A DNA stretch of 64,000 nucleotides from Niebla homalea. Its lineage: Eukaryota > Ascomycota > Lecanoromycetes > Lecanorales > Ramalinaceae. The position numbers and the translations under genes are program-made. Of this stretch, positions 14,090 through 26,908 are shown one piece after another. The DNA lies in NCBI GenBank assembly GCA_019925105.1, contig JAHGAU010000028.1, positions 124,001-188,000 on the forward strand. The letters run 5' to 3'. Position 1 is the stretch's first letter. Every line of letters begins with the position of its first letter. The notes beneath the pieces are model-generated. The model made no database searches. It had not been told where the DNA came from and was given only the letters and a program-made list of their open reading frames with translations.

Positions 14090-14527
14090 TATCTTTATAT
14101 TAATTATCGTAAATTAAATACGGTTATAATTAAAAATTAATATTTATTACCTTTAATTATTAAGACCTTTAACCGGTTAAATAACTTTAAACGGTTTATT
14201 AAGTTAAACCTTAAGGATACTTATTACCGGTTACGGATTAAGTCCGACGGTAAGTAAAAAACAGCGTTCTATACGTATTACGGTTACTTTAAGTATTTTA
14301 TTATACTATTTAAGTTAATTAACGCCCCGGTAACCTTTTAAGTTTATATTAATTATATTTTTATTAATTTTATCAATATAACTTATATAGTTTATTTAAA
14401 CGATATTTTAATATTTAATAAGAATCCGGCGGATTATTAACGTTATATTCAATAAGTCCTTAAGCGATTTTATTAATTTTAACTTTATATTAACCTTAAA
14501 AAGTATTAATTTAATATTACTTAAGTG
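14090..14527 (+). pseudogene. Gypsy-1 reverse transcriptase remnant, cut by LINE-B
   Basis: A frame interrupted only by RIP-type stops retains the Ty3/Gypsy RT landmarks in order: a YINYRKLN motif (usually VDYRxLN), a KLNLKDTYYRLRI motif (LDLxxAYHxIRI), KTAFYTYYGYFKY (KTAFRTRYGxFEY) and VYLNDIL, which is the RIP-altered YxDD box (VYLDDIL, D to N). It continues to the KKxxFxxTxVE segment about 14,500 and then stops at LINE-B. Confidence 0.85.
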
Positions 14528-14529
14528 GA

Positions 14530-17500
14530 AAAAGAGGATGGCGACGAACAACGGGACCCTAGAGGTCAGAAACGATACACGTATATATAGCTTAAGTGAT
14601 AATAAGGATAATACCTTAAATACGATAAGCGGAAGCGGAATAATAAGGGTAAAAGGGAAGGAAAGGCAAGCGGCTTAAGTTAATAGGAACGGTAATAAGT
14701 CGCATAAATAACGCGATAAATACGAGATAAAAAGGCTTTAAATTAAATAGGAAGCTTATAATTAATAAGATATACGTAAAGGAACGTATATAACGCGTAA
14801 AAATATTATTATAAAAAGTAATAAATAAAGGACGGAGGGGACGAAGACGGTACGTAGGGACGGATAAAGGGTAAGCGGAGGCGTAAAAGGTTTTATTAAG
14901 TATATATAAATTAAAAGAAAGTTAAATAAAAATAAAAAGATATTAAATAAATAAAAATAAATTATAAAAAGAAATAATTATTGAATACGTAAAAGAAAAG
15001 TAAAAAAGGAAGAAACGGTAAAAACGTTAAAAAACCTCCTTATAATTATATAAAAGGATATTACGTTAAAGATTTAATTAATACTATAAATCGGGCTATA
15101 AAAAATAAAAGACTTTTACGTAAAAGCAAAGAAAAATTTAAGGGAATTAAAGAAGCTATATAAAGCTTAAAAGGCGATAATAAAAGCGTTAATAAACGGA
15201 AGCGAAAGGAAATAGAGAGAATATATATAAAGTAAAAAAGCGATAAAAAAAACTTTAAAAAAAGGAATAGGGATAAGTTAAATAATAAAAGCCGTAAAAG
15301 CGGCGTTAGCGTTAATAATAAAGGAAATGGGGGCGAAGGAAAAAACGGCGGCGTTAAAAAAGGCAAAAACAATAATTATATGATTATCGGGTAAAAAGGA
15401 GAAAAATATAATAATGAAAACGAATTTATTATAATTAATAAAAACGTTTAAAGTAACGGGAGAGTTATTAATAAAACAGATTATTATAATATATAAACTA
15501 TAAAGCGGAAATATTTTCTTTAATATAACCTTATTAAAAATAAAAAAAAGGTTAAAAAAATTAAAGAGATAAACCGGTAAAAAAGGATATAAAACGGTAA
15601 AGGTATTAAAGTAATCCTTTATTATCGTAATAAACGGGATATACTTAATAAAGTTTATAAAAGAGGAAAAGGAAGTTACCTTAAAACGGATAAAAAAGGA
15701 GAATATAATTTTTTACCTTAAGTTAAAGATCGTTAATTATAGTCTTTCCGTTATAATAAAGAGGCTAAACGCTTTTAGTTATATAAAGAAATATTTTACG
15801 GTTATTTTAAACGTAACGTTAATAAGGATATATAACGATATCCTTAATAAAGGGGTAATAAAAAATAAGTCCTTTAAGTTAATAAAACCTTAAGACCGGG
15901 TAATAAATATCTATTAATACTTTAAATATTAAAGGTACGGATATATTATTACGAGGTACCTTAATAATACGAAGTATACGGTATATATTAAAGGGTATAA
16001 TACGTATGAATACGTTAGCTTAATAATAAAGGGCTTAGCGAAGAATACGTTAAAATACGCGGTATACGGTAATAATAATTACTTAACGTAAAACTTACGG
16101 TATACGGTAAAAATAAAGGAAACTTAATATAAAAAGATTAGGATAACGGTTAAGGTTTAACGTTATAATTTATATAAATTTAAACCGGTAAAGTAATTAA
16201 AAACGGTCTTAAAACGTAAACGGAACTTATTAAATAAGGAAGGGTAAAGCGTAATAATTAATAACGTAAAAAAAAAAAAGCTTATAATAATATTAACCCT
16301 TAAAGCCGGCCGCTTAACCGGGATTATTATTATAGTAAAAAAATTAAAATAAATAATATTTAACCTTAAAAAAAGATTATTTATATAAATAAAAGTTAAT
16401 AAAAAAAGCCCGATAGACGTTAATATTTAATATACTTACGTTTTTAAAAATAATATAATATAACGTATATAAGGAAGTAATTAAAGCTGTAATATTAATA
16501 TTTAAATTTAAAAAAAAAATAAAGAATATTAATATTATAGCGATATAAGAGCCGTTATATAGTCCGTATATTTACTTTTTAATTAACCCAGGAGATAGTT
16601 TCTATTTAATTTTTAAAAATAATAAAATAACGTAGATATATTTCTTTATTAATAAAAGGCTAAATATAAATAATTAAAACGTTACTTATTACGGAGGGAA
16701 CCTATATATACTCCGGATTATATAAAAAAAAGGATATTAAAAGTATTTTAAATATTTATAATATATATAATCCGTTATTAATTAATAAGAAAAGACCCTT
16801 TACGATCCCGTTACTTAAGGATATTATAACCGTATTTAATAAGTATTTCTTAATAAAAGACTTTAATTTTTATTACGTTTAATAGAATAAAAACGGTCGT
16901 ATAATTAATTATATTAAATTTAAGGAGCTATTAATAATTATTATATAATTTAATTTTATATTATTAACGTTAAAAAAGGCTATTATATAAGAAAACCGTA
17001 AACTTAAGATTATAATTAACTTAATATTTAACTTAAAAAATATAATTAACTTAATTATAATATACGGACCTTAAAAGGACTTAAAATACGGTTCAGATTA
17101 CATTTTAATCTAAATAACCCTAGACTGGTTCATTAACGTAACTCCGTTTTTACCGTTTAAATGAATATAAAAAACGGTTAAAGAAGTTAAAATATTAATA
17201 AAAACGGTAAAAATAATATCTTAATTAACGGAGCGTCCCCGGCTTAATAATAAAGAATAGATTAACCGTTTTATAAAGTAAGTAATAAAGGCTTTAAACG
17301 AAATAATTAACGTTATAATCTTAATAATAAAGCCGTTTTAAAAAGTTAAAATTTATTAAAACGAGGAATATATAAAAATGATTATAAAGGTAAAAGCGCT
17401 TATAAAATAAGTTATTAAATATAGAAATTAAAAAACGCTTTAATAATTAAAAGAAACTTAAGAAAAAAAAAAAAGAAAATTATCCAGAAGGTTAAATAAA

Positions 17501-20312
17501 TATACTTCCGGGCTATAATATATAACTTAACGGTTTCCCCTTATAACGTTTAAAAATTAATAAAATACGGTAAAGAATAAAGTGGAAAACTTAAATTTAT
17601 TTTTAAGTTTTTACCTTTAAAAAGATTAAATAATATAATAATAAATATTTTTAACGGTAAGATTAAAGCTTTTAAAGGGGCGTTCTTTTTTCTATTACCG
17701 GAAGTTAACTTAATAAATATTAATAATACGATATATTTTAAATTAATAATAATAAATAAAATAATAATTTAAAAGATAATAATTAAAATAATTAATAAAC
17801 CGAAGAAGGATAAGGCCCCCGGACTTAATAATATATTAAATAAGTTTTTATTTATAATAATATTATTATTTAAAAAGGTCTTTATTTATTTATTTTAAGT
17901 TTATTTTAATATAAGATATTACCCTTATAAATTTAAGGAAACCAAAATAATTATCCTTAAGAAACCGGTTAAATCAGATTACTTAAAAGTAAAATCGTAT
18001 AAACCTATAGTATTCCTTTATACGTTAAAAAAGGCTTTAAAGACGATAATTATAAAGATTTTAAATAATTACGTAAAAAAGTATAGGCTACTCCCGATTA
18101 ATAAATAAAGGTAAAAAAAGGACGGTTAACGGAGACGGTTCTTAAAGGCTTAATTAATAGCGTATATATAATATAAAGCTATAAGAAGAAGTATATTATA
18201 AGCTTTTTTTTTTCCTTAAATATTATAAGGGTATTTAATAAGGTAAATTATTAAAGGTTACTATATAATTTACGGAAAAAAAAGGTTTTATTTTTCTTTA
18301 TAAATTAAATAAAGAATTTCTTAAATAATTAAACAACGTTAATCAGCCTGGGACAGAAAATAAGTATAATGGAGCCCGTGATAATAAGGATTTCTTAAAG
18401 GTTACTTATCTCCCTAATCTTATTTTTATTCTTTAATAACCCGTTTATTAAAGACTTAATAAAATTAAAATAGAAGATTTAAGTAAAAGGCTTTATTAAT
18501 GATATTTACCTTTTAGCTTATAGTACGTTTATTTATATAAATTATTTAAAGCTAAAATAAACCTATAAAGTCTATTTATAATAAATAAAAATATATAAGG
18601 CTTAATTTATTCCGTATAAATATAAGTTTATTTATATAATAAGGAGCCTAAAGTTATATAATATAATAACTATAATAAACTTAAATAATATAGCGGTAAA
18701 ACCAGAAGCCAGTATTAAAGTATTTAACCTATAAATTAATAAGAAACTGGATTAAAAGATTATATAAAAAAGGTTTAAAAGAAAATAATTTTATAAAAAA
18801 GAAGCCTTATTTACCTTACGGTATCGACGTAAAGAATTACCTTATAAAAGGCTAAAATTATTTATTAAACAGTTATAAAGCCTATAATAACGTATATAGT
18901 AATTATTTAATATATATTTAAAAGTATACTTAAATATAGGAAAAAGCCCGTCCGGTAATTATAAAAAATTTAAAATTAATACTTAAGAATAATAAGTAAA
19001 GTATATAAAGTAATTCCCGTCTTAATATTAAAATCCGAGGTCTTTATATTATTAATAAAGTTAACCTTAAATTAAATAATTATTTAAACGAAGCTTAAAA
19101 AAAATATGAACTTAATTACGTTAATAGGAAATAAACGTATTTATTAAAACTATAAAAAACCTTAAATAAGAAAGCGTAAAGAAGCGGTACTTACCCCCTC
19201 TATAGAAGTTAAATTAAAATAAACCAAAAAAAAGGTTAACCTAACTTATATTTAAGAAATTAACGTAAGAATATATAAATTTTCATTTAAAGTAAAAGCG
19301 GTAAAGGAAAAAAAAACCGTAAAAACGAAATTAATAATAATTACCCTATAAATTATAAAAAGGTAAATAAAGCGTTAACGTAAATATAAAGAATTGATCC
19401 CTTAAGGGCGATAATACTTAACGTTAAATAACGATAAAATTATTAATAAGTATTTTTAATATTATAAGATTATAAGGAAAAACGATAACGTATTAATAAT
19501 CTAACTCCGGATAGGCAAGAACGGCTTAATTTATTTCCTTTTTATTATATATACCGGTAACCGGATTAACGTTAGTTACGAATATAAGTAATGAAAGTAA
19601 AACGTTATATACGTATTAATCTCTTATTTATTATTTAAGGAGCTTAGACCGGGATTAATTAAAAAGGTAGGAACCAACGATTATTACTAAATACTTATTA
19701 ATAAAAAGTAAAAAGGGTATTAAAATAACCGTTAGATTTATAATAGTTACGGGCTTATTACCATAGTTTAGCCTAATTAAGGAAATAGAAAAAATAGTTA
19801 AAGATTTAATTAAGAAATTTTACCGCCGACCTAAAAGTAAAAAACAGCGGCGGGAAAACTATATCCAGTAAAGGACTAAAAGGGCTATAAATATTAAAAC
19901 GGCGTAAAAGGCAATATTATATTAATTAACAGAATTATATAAATAAGGTAATAATAATATACGTATCGGTAAAGACATTTAATAATATAATCAGAATTCT
20001 GAAATTATAATATTAAATAGACCCGTAAGGTAACGGAAAAGCAATAAATTTAAAAATAACCCTTAAATAAATTCAATCGTAATATTATAGGTTTTCTTAA
20101 AAAAAATGTATAAATAAATTCTTATTCTTTAAACGGCCGTAAATACTTTTAGCCCTTAAAACGTAAATAGAAGCTAGGTAAATATTAGTTTTTATTCTTA
20201 ACGTTATAAATATCGGGTTTTTTACGGTTATTAATAAGGCCAAATAGCCGAGTATTAAGGAACGCCGGAATTAGCTTAGCTAGATCCGTAGTATAAATCA
20301 ATCAATCAATAA
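14530..20312 (+). mobile_element. LINE-B, full-length Tad1-like non-LTR retrotransposon, RIP-inactivated
   Basis: The element begins just before ATGGCGACGAACAACGG (ATG at 14538) and ends in a (TCAA)n tail about 20,296-20,312. It runs along the plus strand and is about 5.78 kb long, like LINE-A, C and D. RT remnants lie at about 17,790-18,700. It sits inside the pol of Gypsy-1. Unlike the other copies it has no clean target duplication. The Gypsy-1 sequence resumes about 185 codons further on than it stopped, so target DNA was lost. Confidence 0.88.
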
Positions 20313-21620
20313 TAACCTTTAAGGGTTTATAAAATAATTGGTATTAAGCCCGCATTAAGTTAAATAAACCTTAAAACTTATTAATTATAACTTTAAAGTA
20401 TTTTATCGTTAAGGTAAAATAAACCTTATTAATCCTTTATTAAGACGTTTAAACTATAAAAAAGTCTTATTTTTTAATATTACTTTATTATTTACCTTAT
20501 AGAATAAGCTTATACTTTAATTGGATAAGTTAACGGAGCGTTAACGGATAGCGGCCATTAATTATTAATTATTACTTATTTTAAAAAATATTTAAATTAT
20601 TATCCCGCGAAAAGAAATTTAATAACTACTTAAAGGGTTTTATAAGGAATTTAGGCCGATTAAGTTACTTATTAAGGATCTATAAATTAACGATATATTC
20701 ATATATAAGATTAAGGACGATAATATAATATTAATATATTTTTATTAAGTTTATAATAATACTTAAAAACTTAATCTTAATAACCTTATTATTTATAAAA
20801 GCCGTATATATGTCCCCCGGGATAAAGCGGTTAAAAAAGAATTAATTAATAAGTATTATAATAATTTATTAACGGGCCACTTTAAAGCCGAAAAGACTTA
20901 TAAGTTCTTAACCCGTAAATATTATTAAGACGGCTTAAAGGCTTAAGTTAATAATTATATTAAAACGTATAATACTTATTAAAGGATTAAGGTACCGCGT
21001 TATTACCTTTACGGCGAGCTTACTTTATTCCTTTAATTAATTATATTTTAAAAAGAACTTAATATAAACTTTATTATTAACTTACCCGTAAGTAAAATTA
21101 AGGGTAATATTTATAATTCAATTTTAATAATCGTAAATAAATATATAAAGATATATAAATACTTCCCCGTTATAAAATAAATTAATATTATTACGTTAAC
21201 GGACCTTTTCTTTAAAGAAATCGTATTATATTATAATATATTAATTAAAATCGTAATTAATTGGGGGTCTTTATTTATTAATAAATTCTAGGGTTTAATA
21301 TATTACCACGTGAAAATAAAGCGTAAATTAAATATTACTTTTTACCCGTAAATAAATAATTAAATAAAGCGTTAAAATTAAGGTTTTAAATAATATTTAA
21401 GGATCTTTATTAACTCTGAATAAACGAATTAAATAAAGCTATTTTTTTAACTAAATTTATTTATATAAATTCAGAATATTTAACTTTAAGCTATAACCTT
21501 TTTATAACGATATATAGCTATAATTTAAATATTTATTTTAAATTTAAGGATAAACTTATAAAAAAAGAGATATTTATAATAAAAGATAAAATTAAAATAT
21601 TATATAAAATACGATTAATA
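20313..21620 (+). pseudogene. Gypsy-1 RNase H end and integrase remnant
   Basis: Right after LINE-B the frame reads NNL-GF followed by a FYR-GK segment and a LLRRL-YK segment. These correspond to the NNLxGFM and RPGKxNPADxPSRRPDY parts of Ty3/Gypsy RNase H. From about 20,815 integrase follows: GHFKAEKTYKFL (the HHCC domain, GHFGxxKTxxLL), PYGEL, VNKYIKIYKYFP, and a NWGSLF box (the catalytic DRGSxF, D to N), then YPQINN (HPQTDG). Cys and Asp positions are lost by RIP-type changes. The order and spacing are those of a normal integrase. Confidence 0.85.
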
Positions 21621-24291
21621 TTAACGGATTAATAATATTATATTATTAAATTAACTTAAAGAACGTATAATAAGAAATATAAGTTAAAGTTATATAACGT
21701 TAACGATTTAATAATATTAAATATTAAAAACCTTAAGTTAAAGTAATTAAGGAAGAAGCTTACGTTTTAATTTATAGGACCCTTTAGAATCAATAATAAA
21801 ATTAGAATATAAACGTACCGTTTATTCTTCTTTATTACTTATTAAATTTACCTTATTATTTATATTTTTCTTTTAAAATTTTATTATATTTATATTAATA
21901 ATTAAACGGCGGAAATTATAATATAAATATTTAAATTAATTAATAATAAAAAGGAATAAGTAATTAAAGAAATTATTAATAAAATTAAAAATAAAAAAGG
22001 CATTTAATATTAAATTAAATAAGTTAATTAAAGCTTTAAATATAATTAATAAGTACCGGAAACGGACTTAAAATATTCCTAAGAATTACGGGAATAATAT
22101 AACGAGATAATACGGAATAAAAAAAGACGTAAATAAAGTTATAATATTATAACGGCGGAGATTATATATATAATTAATAATTATATATATAATTAATATT
22201 ATAGTTATTTAATTTTTATACGTTATCCTTCCGTAAGATTATTAAAGTTTAAGTTTTAATTAATAATTTTACCTATTACGTGTATTATACGTATAGATAA
22301 GTTAACGTTACGGAAACGATTATCTTTATTATAATATTATAATTAATAAGAATAGCTTTAATAATAACCGCGATAATACTAAAGGTAAAGAAATATAAAC
22401 GTTAAATTATAAGCGCTTAATGTATTATTAAGTTAAGGATATTAAGTAAATAAAGTTATTAAGTAAAGTTATCGAGGTAATAAAAGGTTAATAAGTATAT
22501 TTATTAAGTTTACGCTAACGCGTTAATAGCTTTAATATCGTCCGTTTTATTACTTTTTAATAATATATAAATTATAAGCGTTTAACGTTTAACGTTATTA
22601 ACTTTAACGCTTAATATTAAACTTTAATAATATTAACGTATAAAAAATAAAAAAATAATCTATAATTTTATATTAACGTAAACCTTTTCCTTTTATAAAT
22701 AGGTTAATAAGGTTAAGGATAAATATAAAGGCGTTATATCTTTTTTATCCTTCTTCTTTTTTTTTCTCCGTTTTTTTTTCCGTTTTAATTAAAAGTTTCT
22801 TTTTAATATTGTTCGTTAAAGGGATTCTTTCATTCGATTTTAAGGTATTATTTTTAGAAGTTAAGGCCGACCCCCCCGACGGCGTTATTAAGGAAGGTAT
22901 AACCTTTTCTCTTTCTTCTTTAAATAAATTAAAGCTTATATCTCCTTTTTCCTTTTTATTTCTTAGGTTACCGGACATTATAAGCTTAAGGTCCTATTTC
23001 CTTACCCTGGATATAGGGTTAAGAAATAGGGAGTAACTCCTTAATAAAGTTAACTTTTATAAAGGGCCTGGACCCCTTATATTAAACCGATCTAATTATT
23101 AAACGTTAACGTTATTATCTTATTATTATATTGTAATTGATTTATTTATTTTTTAAGCCGGATAACTTCTTTTTCCGCCGCCTTAATATAAACGGTAAAC
23201 GCCTTTTTTTTTATTTAAAGGATTAATATTTCCCCTTTAACTTTTAAAGTAACTTAACGAAGTATATATTTTACTTAACCGGCGGTAATTAACGTTTAAT
23301 TAATATTTAACCGGAAAACTTTAAAATCCCGAAGGATTTTATTATGCTTTCATACGTATTAGGCTTACGCCTTAACAGACCGCGTACCGATCGAAGGATA
23401 TTTATATATTTATTAAGTTACCCGGGACTATAGCCAGTCCGGGAACTATATATATTAAAATAACGGCGGTCCGACGGCGTTAGGATACTTACGGGGAGAC
23501 AACGGGAAAAGTATTACTTACGGCGATACTACGAGTAAAATAACGGACTACGTACGTAACGTAACTTGCCTTATAAAAAGCAGGTAAAATAAGGCGTTAC
23601 TATATTTATTATTAATATTATATTTACGTTTACGTTAACGATACGTTAACGTAGGTTACGTTATTTAAAATTAATTAACTTATATATAATATTAACAAAT
23701 AAAATAAATAGATTATTAATGTAAATAAAACGTTTATATAATATAAACGTTACTTACTATAATAATAATATAAATAATAAAGATATATAGTTATATACGT
23801 ATTAACTTATAAATACCCGTATAAACCCTTAATATGTTATATTTATAAAAGCGATTAAGATTATTAAAGAAGAAAAAGAAAAAGTTTAAAATAAAATAAA
23901 GGTTTTATTATAATTATATATTATTCTTATAATAACGCTTACTTTTATTATAATATAATAAATTAATAATAAAGCCTTAAATAATTATTAATTAATATCG
24001 TAGAAATTTTTTTCTTATTTATTTTTTTTTTATTAAGTTTTATAAAAAGGTTTTTAATAAGCTTTATAAGTTGCGTTAATTATTTATTAACGTAAAGTGC
24101 CTTTATTATATTATTATTAAATAAATATTATTATATTTATATATATACTTAAGGACTCTTTTTTTTTTACCTTTTTTTTATTAAGTTTAATAATAAGTTT
24201 TTAATAAGCTTTATATTTAACCGGCTTTATATTAATTTCTTAAATATATCTTTTTATACCTTAAAGATTAATATATAAAAAAGGAGATAAT
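21621..24291 (+). mobile_element. Gypsy-1 3' internal region, function not recognised
   Basis: About 2.6 kb separate the integrase from the 3' LTR, more than a chromodomain tail would need. I recognise no domain. Two patches are richer in C and G than the surroundings: 22,740-23,040, with open frames of 75 and 77 codons on opposite strands, and 23,340-23,590, which holds a short inverted repeat CCCGGGACT...AGTCCGGG at 23,421-23,443. They may be an extra element-specific region or a further insertion less exposed to RIP. No termini were found. Confidence 0.45.
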
Positions 24292-25176
24292 TATTAATAA
24301 TTACATCTGCAAATTTATGAACCAGCATATGAGCACTCCGAGTGTAAGCGAGCAGATTAAGCAGGTTGAACTTATATCCTTTCTCGCTAGGCCTTTAAGC
24401 GCTCGCGAGTATCCGGCTTATTCGTAAGTTTCTTGGATTCTCGTAAGTTTTTTGTTTTTTTTAACTTAACGTTTTTTTAATTAAATTACCCCCTTTAACT
24501 ACCCCCCCTTAAGGATAAGTTACTAGTTACCAGGGTAACTTTTAGTTAAAAAACTTAAATCTATAATTAATTTTAAAAAACGTTGAATATTACGGCTTAT
24601 AAAGGGGGTTACGGTTATACCCGTTGCCAAGAAAGCTTAATAAAAAAAATTATAAAAAATAAAAACCGTTATTTTACCGTTTTAAACGTTTTTATTTTTA
24701 ACTTTTTTTTACCCGCTCGGGACCGCTCGGAGCGCTTATGAGTTTTCCGGGATTCTCGTGAGTAACTCGCGAGCGGTTTAAGTGAATAAATTCCTTTTTT
24801 TTTAATTACTCGCTCTAAGCAGGTCGCAGATTTGCTGATGTAACGCTATCTCTACGCCGGCGTTATAATAATATATTATATTATTACGTTAAGGTAAGCC
24901 GTTAAACCTTAATAAAAAGCCTTAGTAAAAAGCCTTAATAACGGCCTTAATATACGTTATTTATAAGCCGTAGCTTAATAGGCGTAAAGCGGGGTAATTA
25001 TTACCTTTACCTTAAGTAAAAGCTATACTTTAATTCTTTTTAAGTTCTTTAAGAATTAATCTTATTACCAATTTATTTATTAAAGTAATATCCAAGTATT
25101 TAGACCGTAACGTTACGTCTTCTACACCTACCTTTACTAGTCCCGCCGGCGTGCCGCCAGCGGAGTCAGTCTAACA
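24292..25176 (+). repeat. 3' LTR of Gypsy-1, interrupted by a 537-bp inverted-repeat element
   Basis: The first 12 bases (24292-24303) equal the LTR start TGTTAGCAGCTA with five RIP-type transitions. The LTR then breaks at TA, resumes at 24841 and ends CTAACA at 25176. Removing the insertion gives 346 bp, identical in length to the 5' LTR. The last 60 bases are almost unmutated. Confidence 0.9.
24304..24840. mobile_element. MITE-like non-autonomous DNA transposon (537 bp) inserted at TA
   Basis: The ends are imperfect terminal inverted repeats. The left one starts CATCTGCAAAT, and the right one read inward starts CATCAGCAAATCTGCGACC. Similarity extends inward, including a GCTCGCGAG block present in both arms (about 24,400 and 24,770). 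It is bordered by TA on both sides (24302-24303 and 24841-24842), the target duplication of Tc1/mariner-type elements. No coding capacity is visible. Many C residues survive, so it is much less RIP-mutated than its surroundings. Confidence 0.82.
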
Positions 25177-25181
25177 TAAAG

Positions 25182-25708
25182 ATAAATAAAATCGTTAAAA
25201 ATTTAATTAATAAGCCTCGTTACCGGTTTAAATCCTTAAAATAATGTAAAGGCTATACTTAATAAAGGGCTTAAAAATATAACGTTAATACGGCGTAAAA
25301 GAAGGATATAGTAATATCAGCGGCGATAATAACGGAGGAGTAAAAGGTATATATATTGGTAAAAGTATTTAAGGATATAACTTAATATTAATATTAAGTA
25401 AATCAGTAAAAATACGGAAAAGCAGTAAGTCCGGGGGCAACCCCTATAAGGATACGGTTATAATATTATGGATTTTCTTAAGGGAATTAAAATATAGGAA
25501 ATATATAAAGGGATTATTACTTTTTAAACGGCCGTTAATATCCTTTACCTTAAAGGATAAAGGGTAGAGGTTTAATAAATACCGGTTTTTGCCTTAACGT
25601 TATAAGTATCAGGTTTTTACGGTTACTAGTAAGGTTAAGAGGCCGCGTATTAAGGAACGCCGGAATTAGTTTAGCTAGACCCGTAATATAAATCAATCAA
25701 TCAATCAA
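25182..25708 (+). mobile_element. LINE-E, piece 4 of 4 (3' end and tail)
   Basis: LINE-E resumes after the right TAAAG copy of Gypsy-1 and ends with the family's conserved 3' segment (about 25,640-25,690, including AACGCCGGAATTAG) and a (TCAA)n tail. Seen alone it would look like a 5'-truncated LINE, but the sequence joins smoothly to 11,721. What precedes 25,709 is therefore one element split by Gypsy-1. Confidence 0.85.
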
Positions 25709-26908
25709 ATAATTAAATAAAACGAATGAATTAAATATTAAAGATATATTTACGATATTATATTAATAATTAATAAAGCAATTAAATAATATTATTATTT
25801 ATAGTAAAACTTACGATAAATAACTTTATATTATTAACTACAAAAATTACTTTATTTTTCATTAATTATAAAAGATACCCGAAAATAATAAGAAAATTAT
25901 AATTAAACTTCATAATAAATAAGGCAATCAAGTATGTTTAAGATTTAAAAATTATATATTAAAATATTTAAAATTAACTTAAGAAAACATAAATAAAAAT
26001 AATAAACTATTAAAATTATAAACGTATAAAAGGACCTTAATTAAAAAAGGGGGATAAAATATAATTATATATAAAAAACCTTAAGATTAAGAGATTAAGT
26101 AAAAAGCTTAATTATACAAAAATCGGCCTATTTATAATTAAAGTAATTAAAAAATTAATTAATTATAAATTAAAATTATTAAAAAACGTTAAACTATATT
26201 TAATATTTTATATATTATCATTAAAGAAAATATTTAAAAGGATATTAATAGCGATAACCTTATAATATAAGGATAAAGAAAATATTCTATTTAAAGTTAA
26301 TAGAATATTAAATTAAAAGGGAAATTAATACTTAATTAAATAAAAAGGATATTTAAACTTAAAGAATACTTAAAAACTAAAATATTACTTTATATTAAAC
26401 TTTATAAAATTATTAAGAAAATTATATTAATAATATTAATTAAGAATAAATTAAGGAATTACGATTTAAAGAAGTTAAAGGAAGTATTATCGATAAAGGC
26501 TTTATTATTAATAAAAGAATTAAGAGTATCGGAAATATTTAAATGTTATTAAGTTTTATCGTTTTTAACTCTTTAAAACTAAAAAAACTATAATAAATTA
26601 TATTTTCCTTACGGTTATAAAAGAAAGCCTTTTATTATTTTAAATATTTAATTTAAGAATAAGTTAGCTTTTTAGCTATATAGGTTATTCTTTTATTTTT
26701 TTTATAAAAAGAATTTCGGAATTTGGTTTTTTACGCTTTTTATTTAAATAATTAAAATTATTATTAATAACGCTTTTTATATTATACCGACGAGAATTTT
26801 TATAAGTATAAGAATTATAAAATTAAAAACCGAAAAGGATACGATATTCCTTATTAAATAAGAAATACCTTAAATACGGATAAATTATAGTATTAAAACT
26901 ATTAATAT

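Larger units (their letters stand above)
11722..25176 (+). mobile_element. Gypsy-1, Ty3/Gypsy LTR retrotransposon with two later insertions
   Basis: The LTRs are 11722-12067 (346 bp) and 24292-25176, which is also 346 bp once the 537-bp inverted-repeat element and its duplicated TA are removed. The termini are TGTTAG...CTAACA. The 5-bp target duplication TAAAG is exact at 11717-11721 and 25177-25181. Gag, RT, RNase H and integrase traces follow in the usual Ty3/Gypsy order on the plus strand. An A-rich purine tract with GGAGA (about 24277-24288) precedes the 3' LTR as a polypurine tract should. LINE-B interrupts pol. Everything is RIP-inactivated. Confidence 0.92.

Noticed and set aside
15061..15372. 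103-codon minus-strand open frame in LINE-B
   Set aside because: It lies antisense within a RIP-mutated LINE and encodes a low-complexity Leu/Phe-rich sequence. It stays open because RIP removed few codons on that strand, not because it is a gene.
22745..23036. Overlapping open frames of 77 and 75 codons on opposite strands
   Set aside because: No homology is recognisable, and both sit in the 3' interior of Gypsy-1. Kept only as part of an unexplained region, not as genes.
25182..25708. Independent 5'-truncated LINE copy
   Set aside because: Its left end joins exactly to 11,721 once Gypsy-1 and one TAAAG copy are removed, so it is the 3' end of LINE-E and not a separate insertion.
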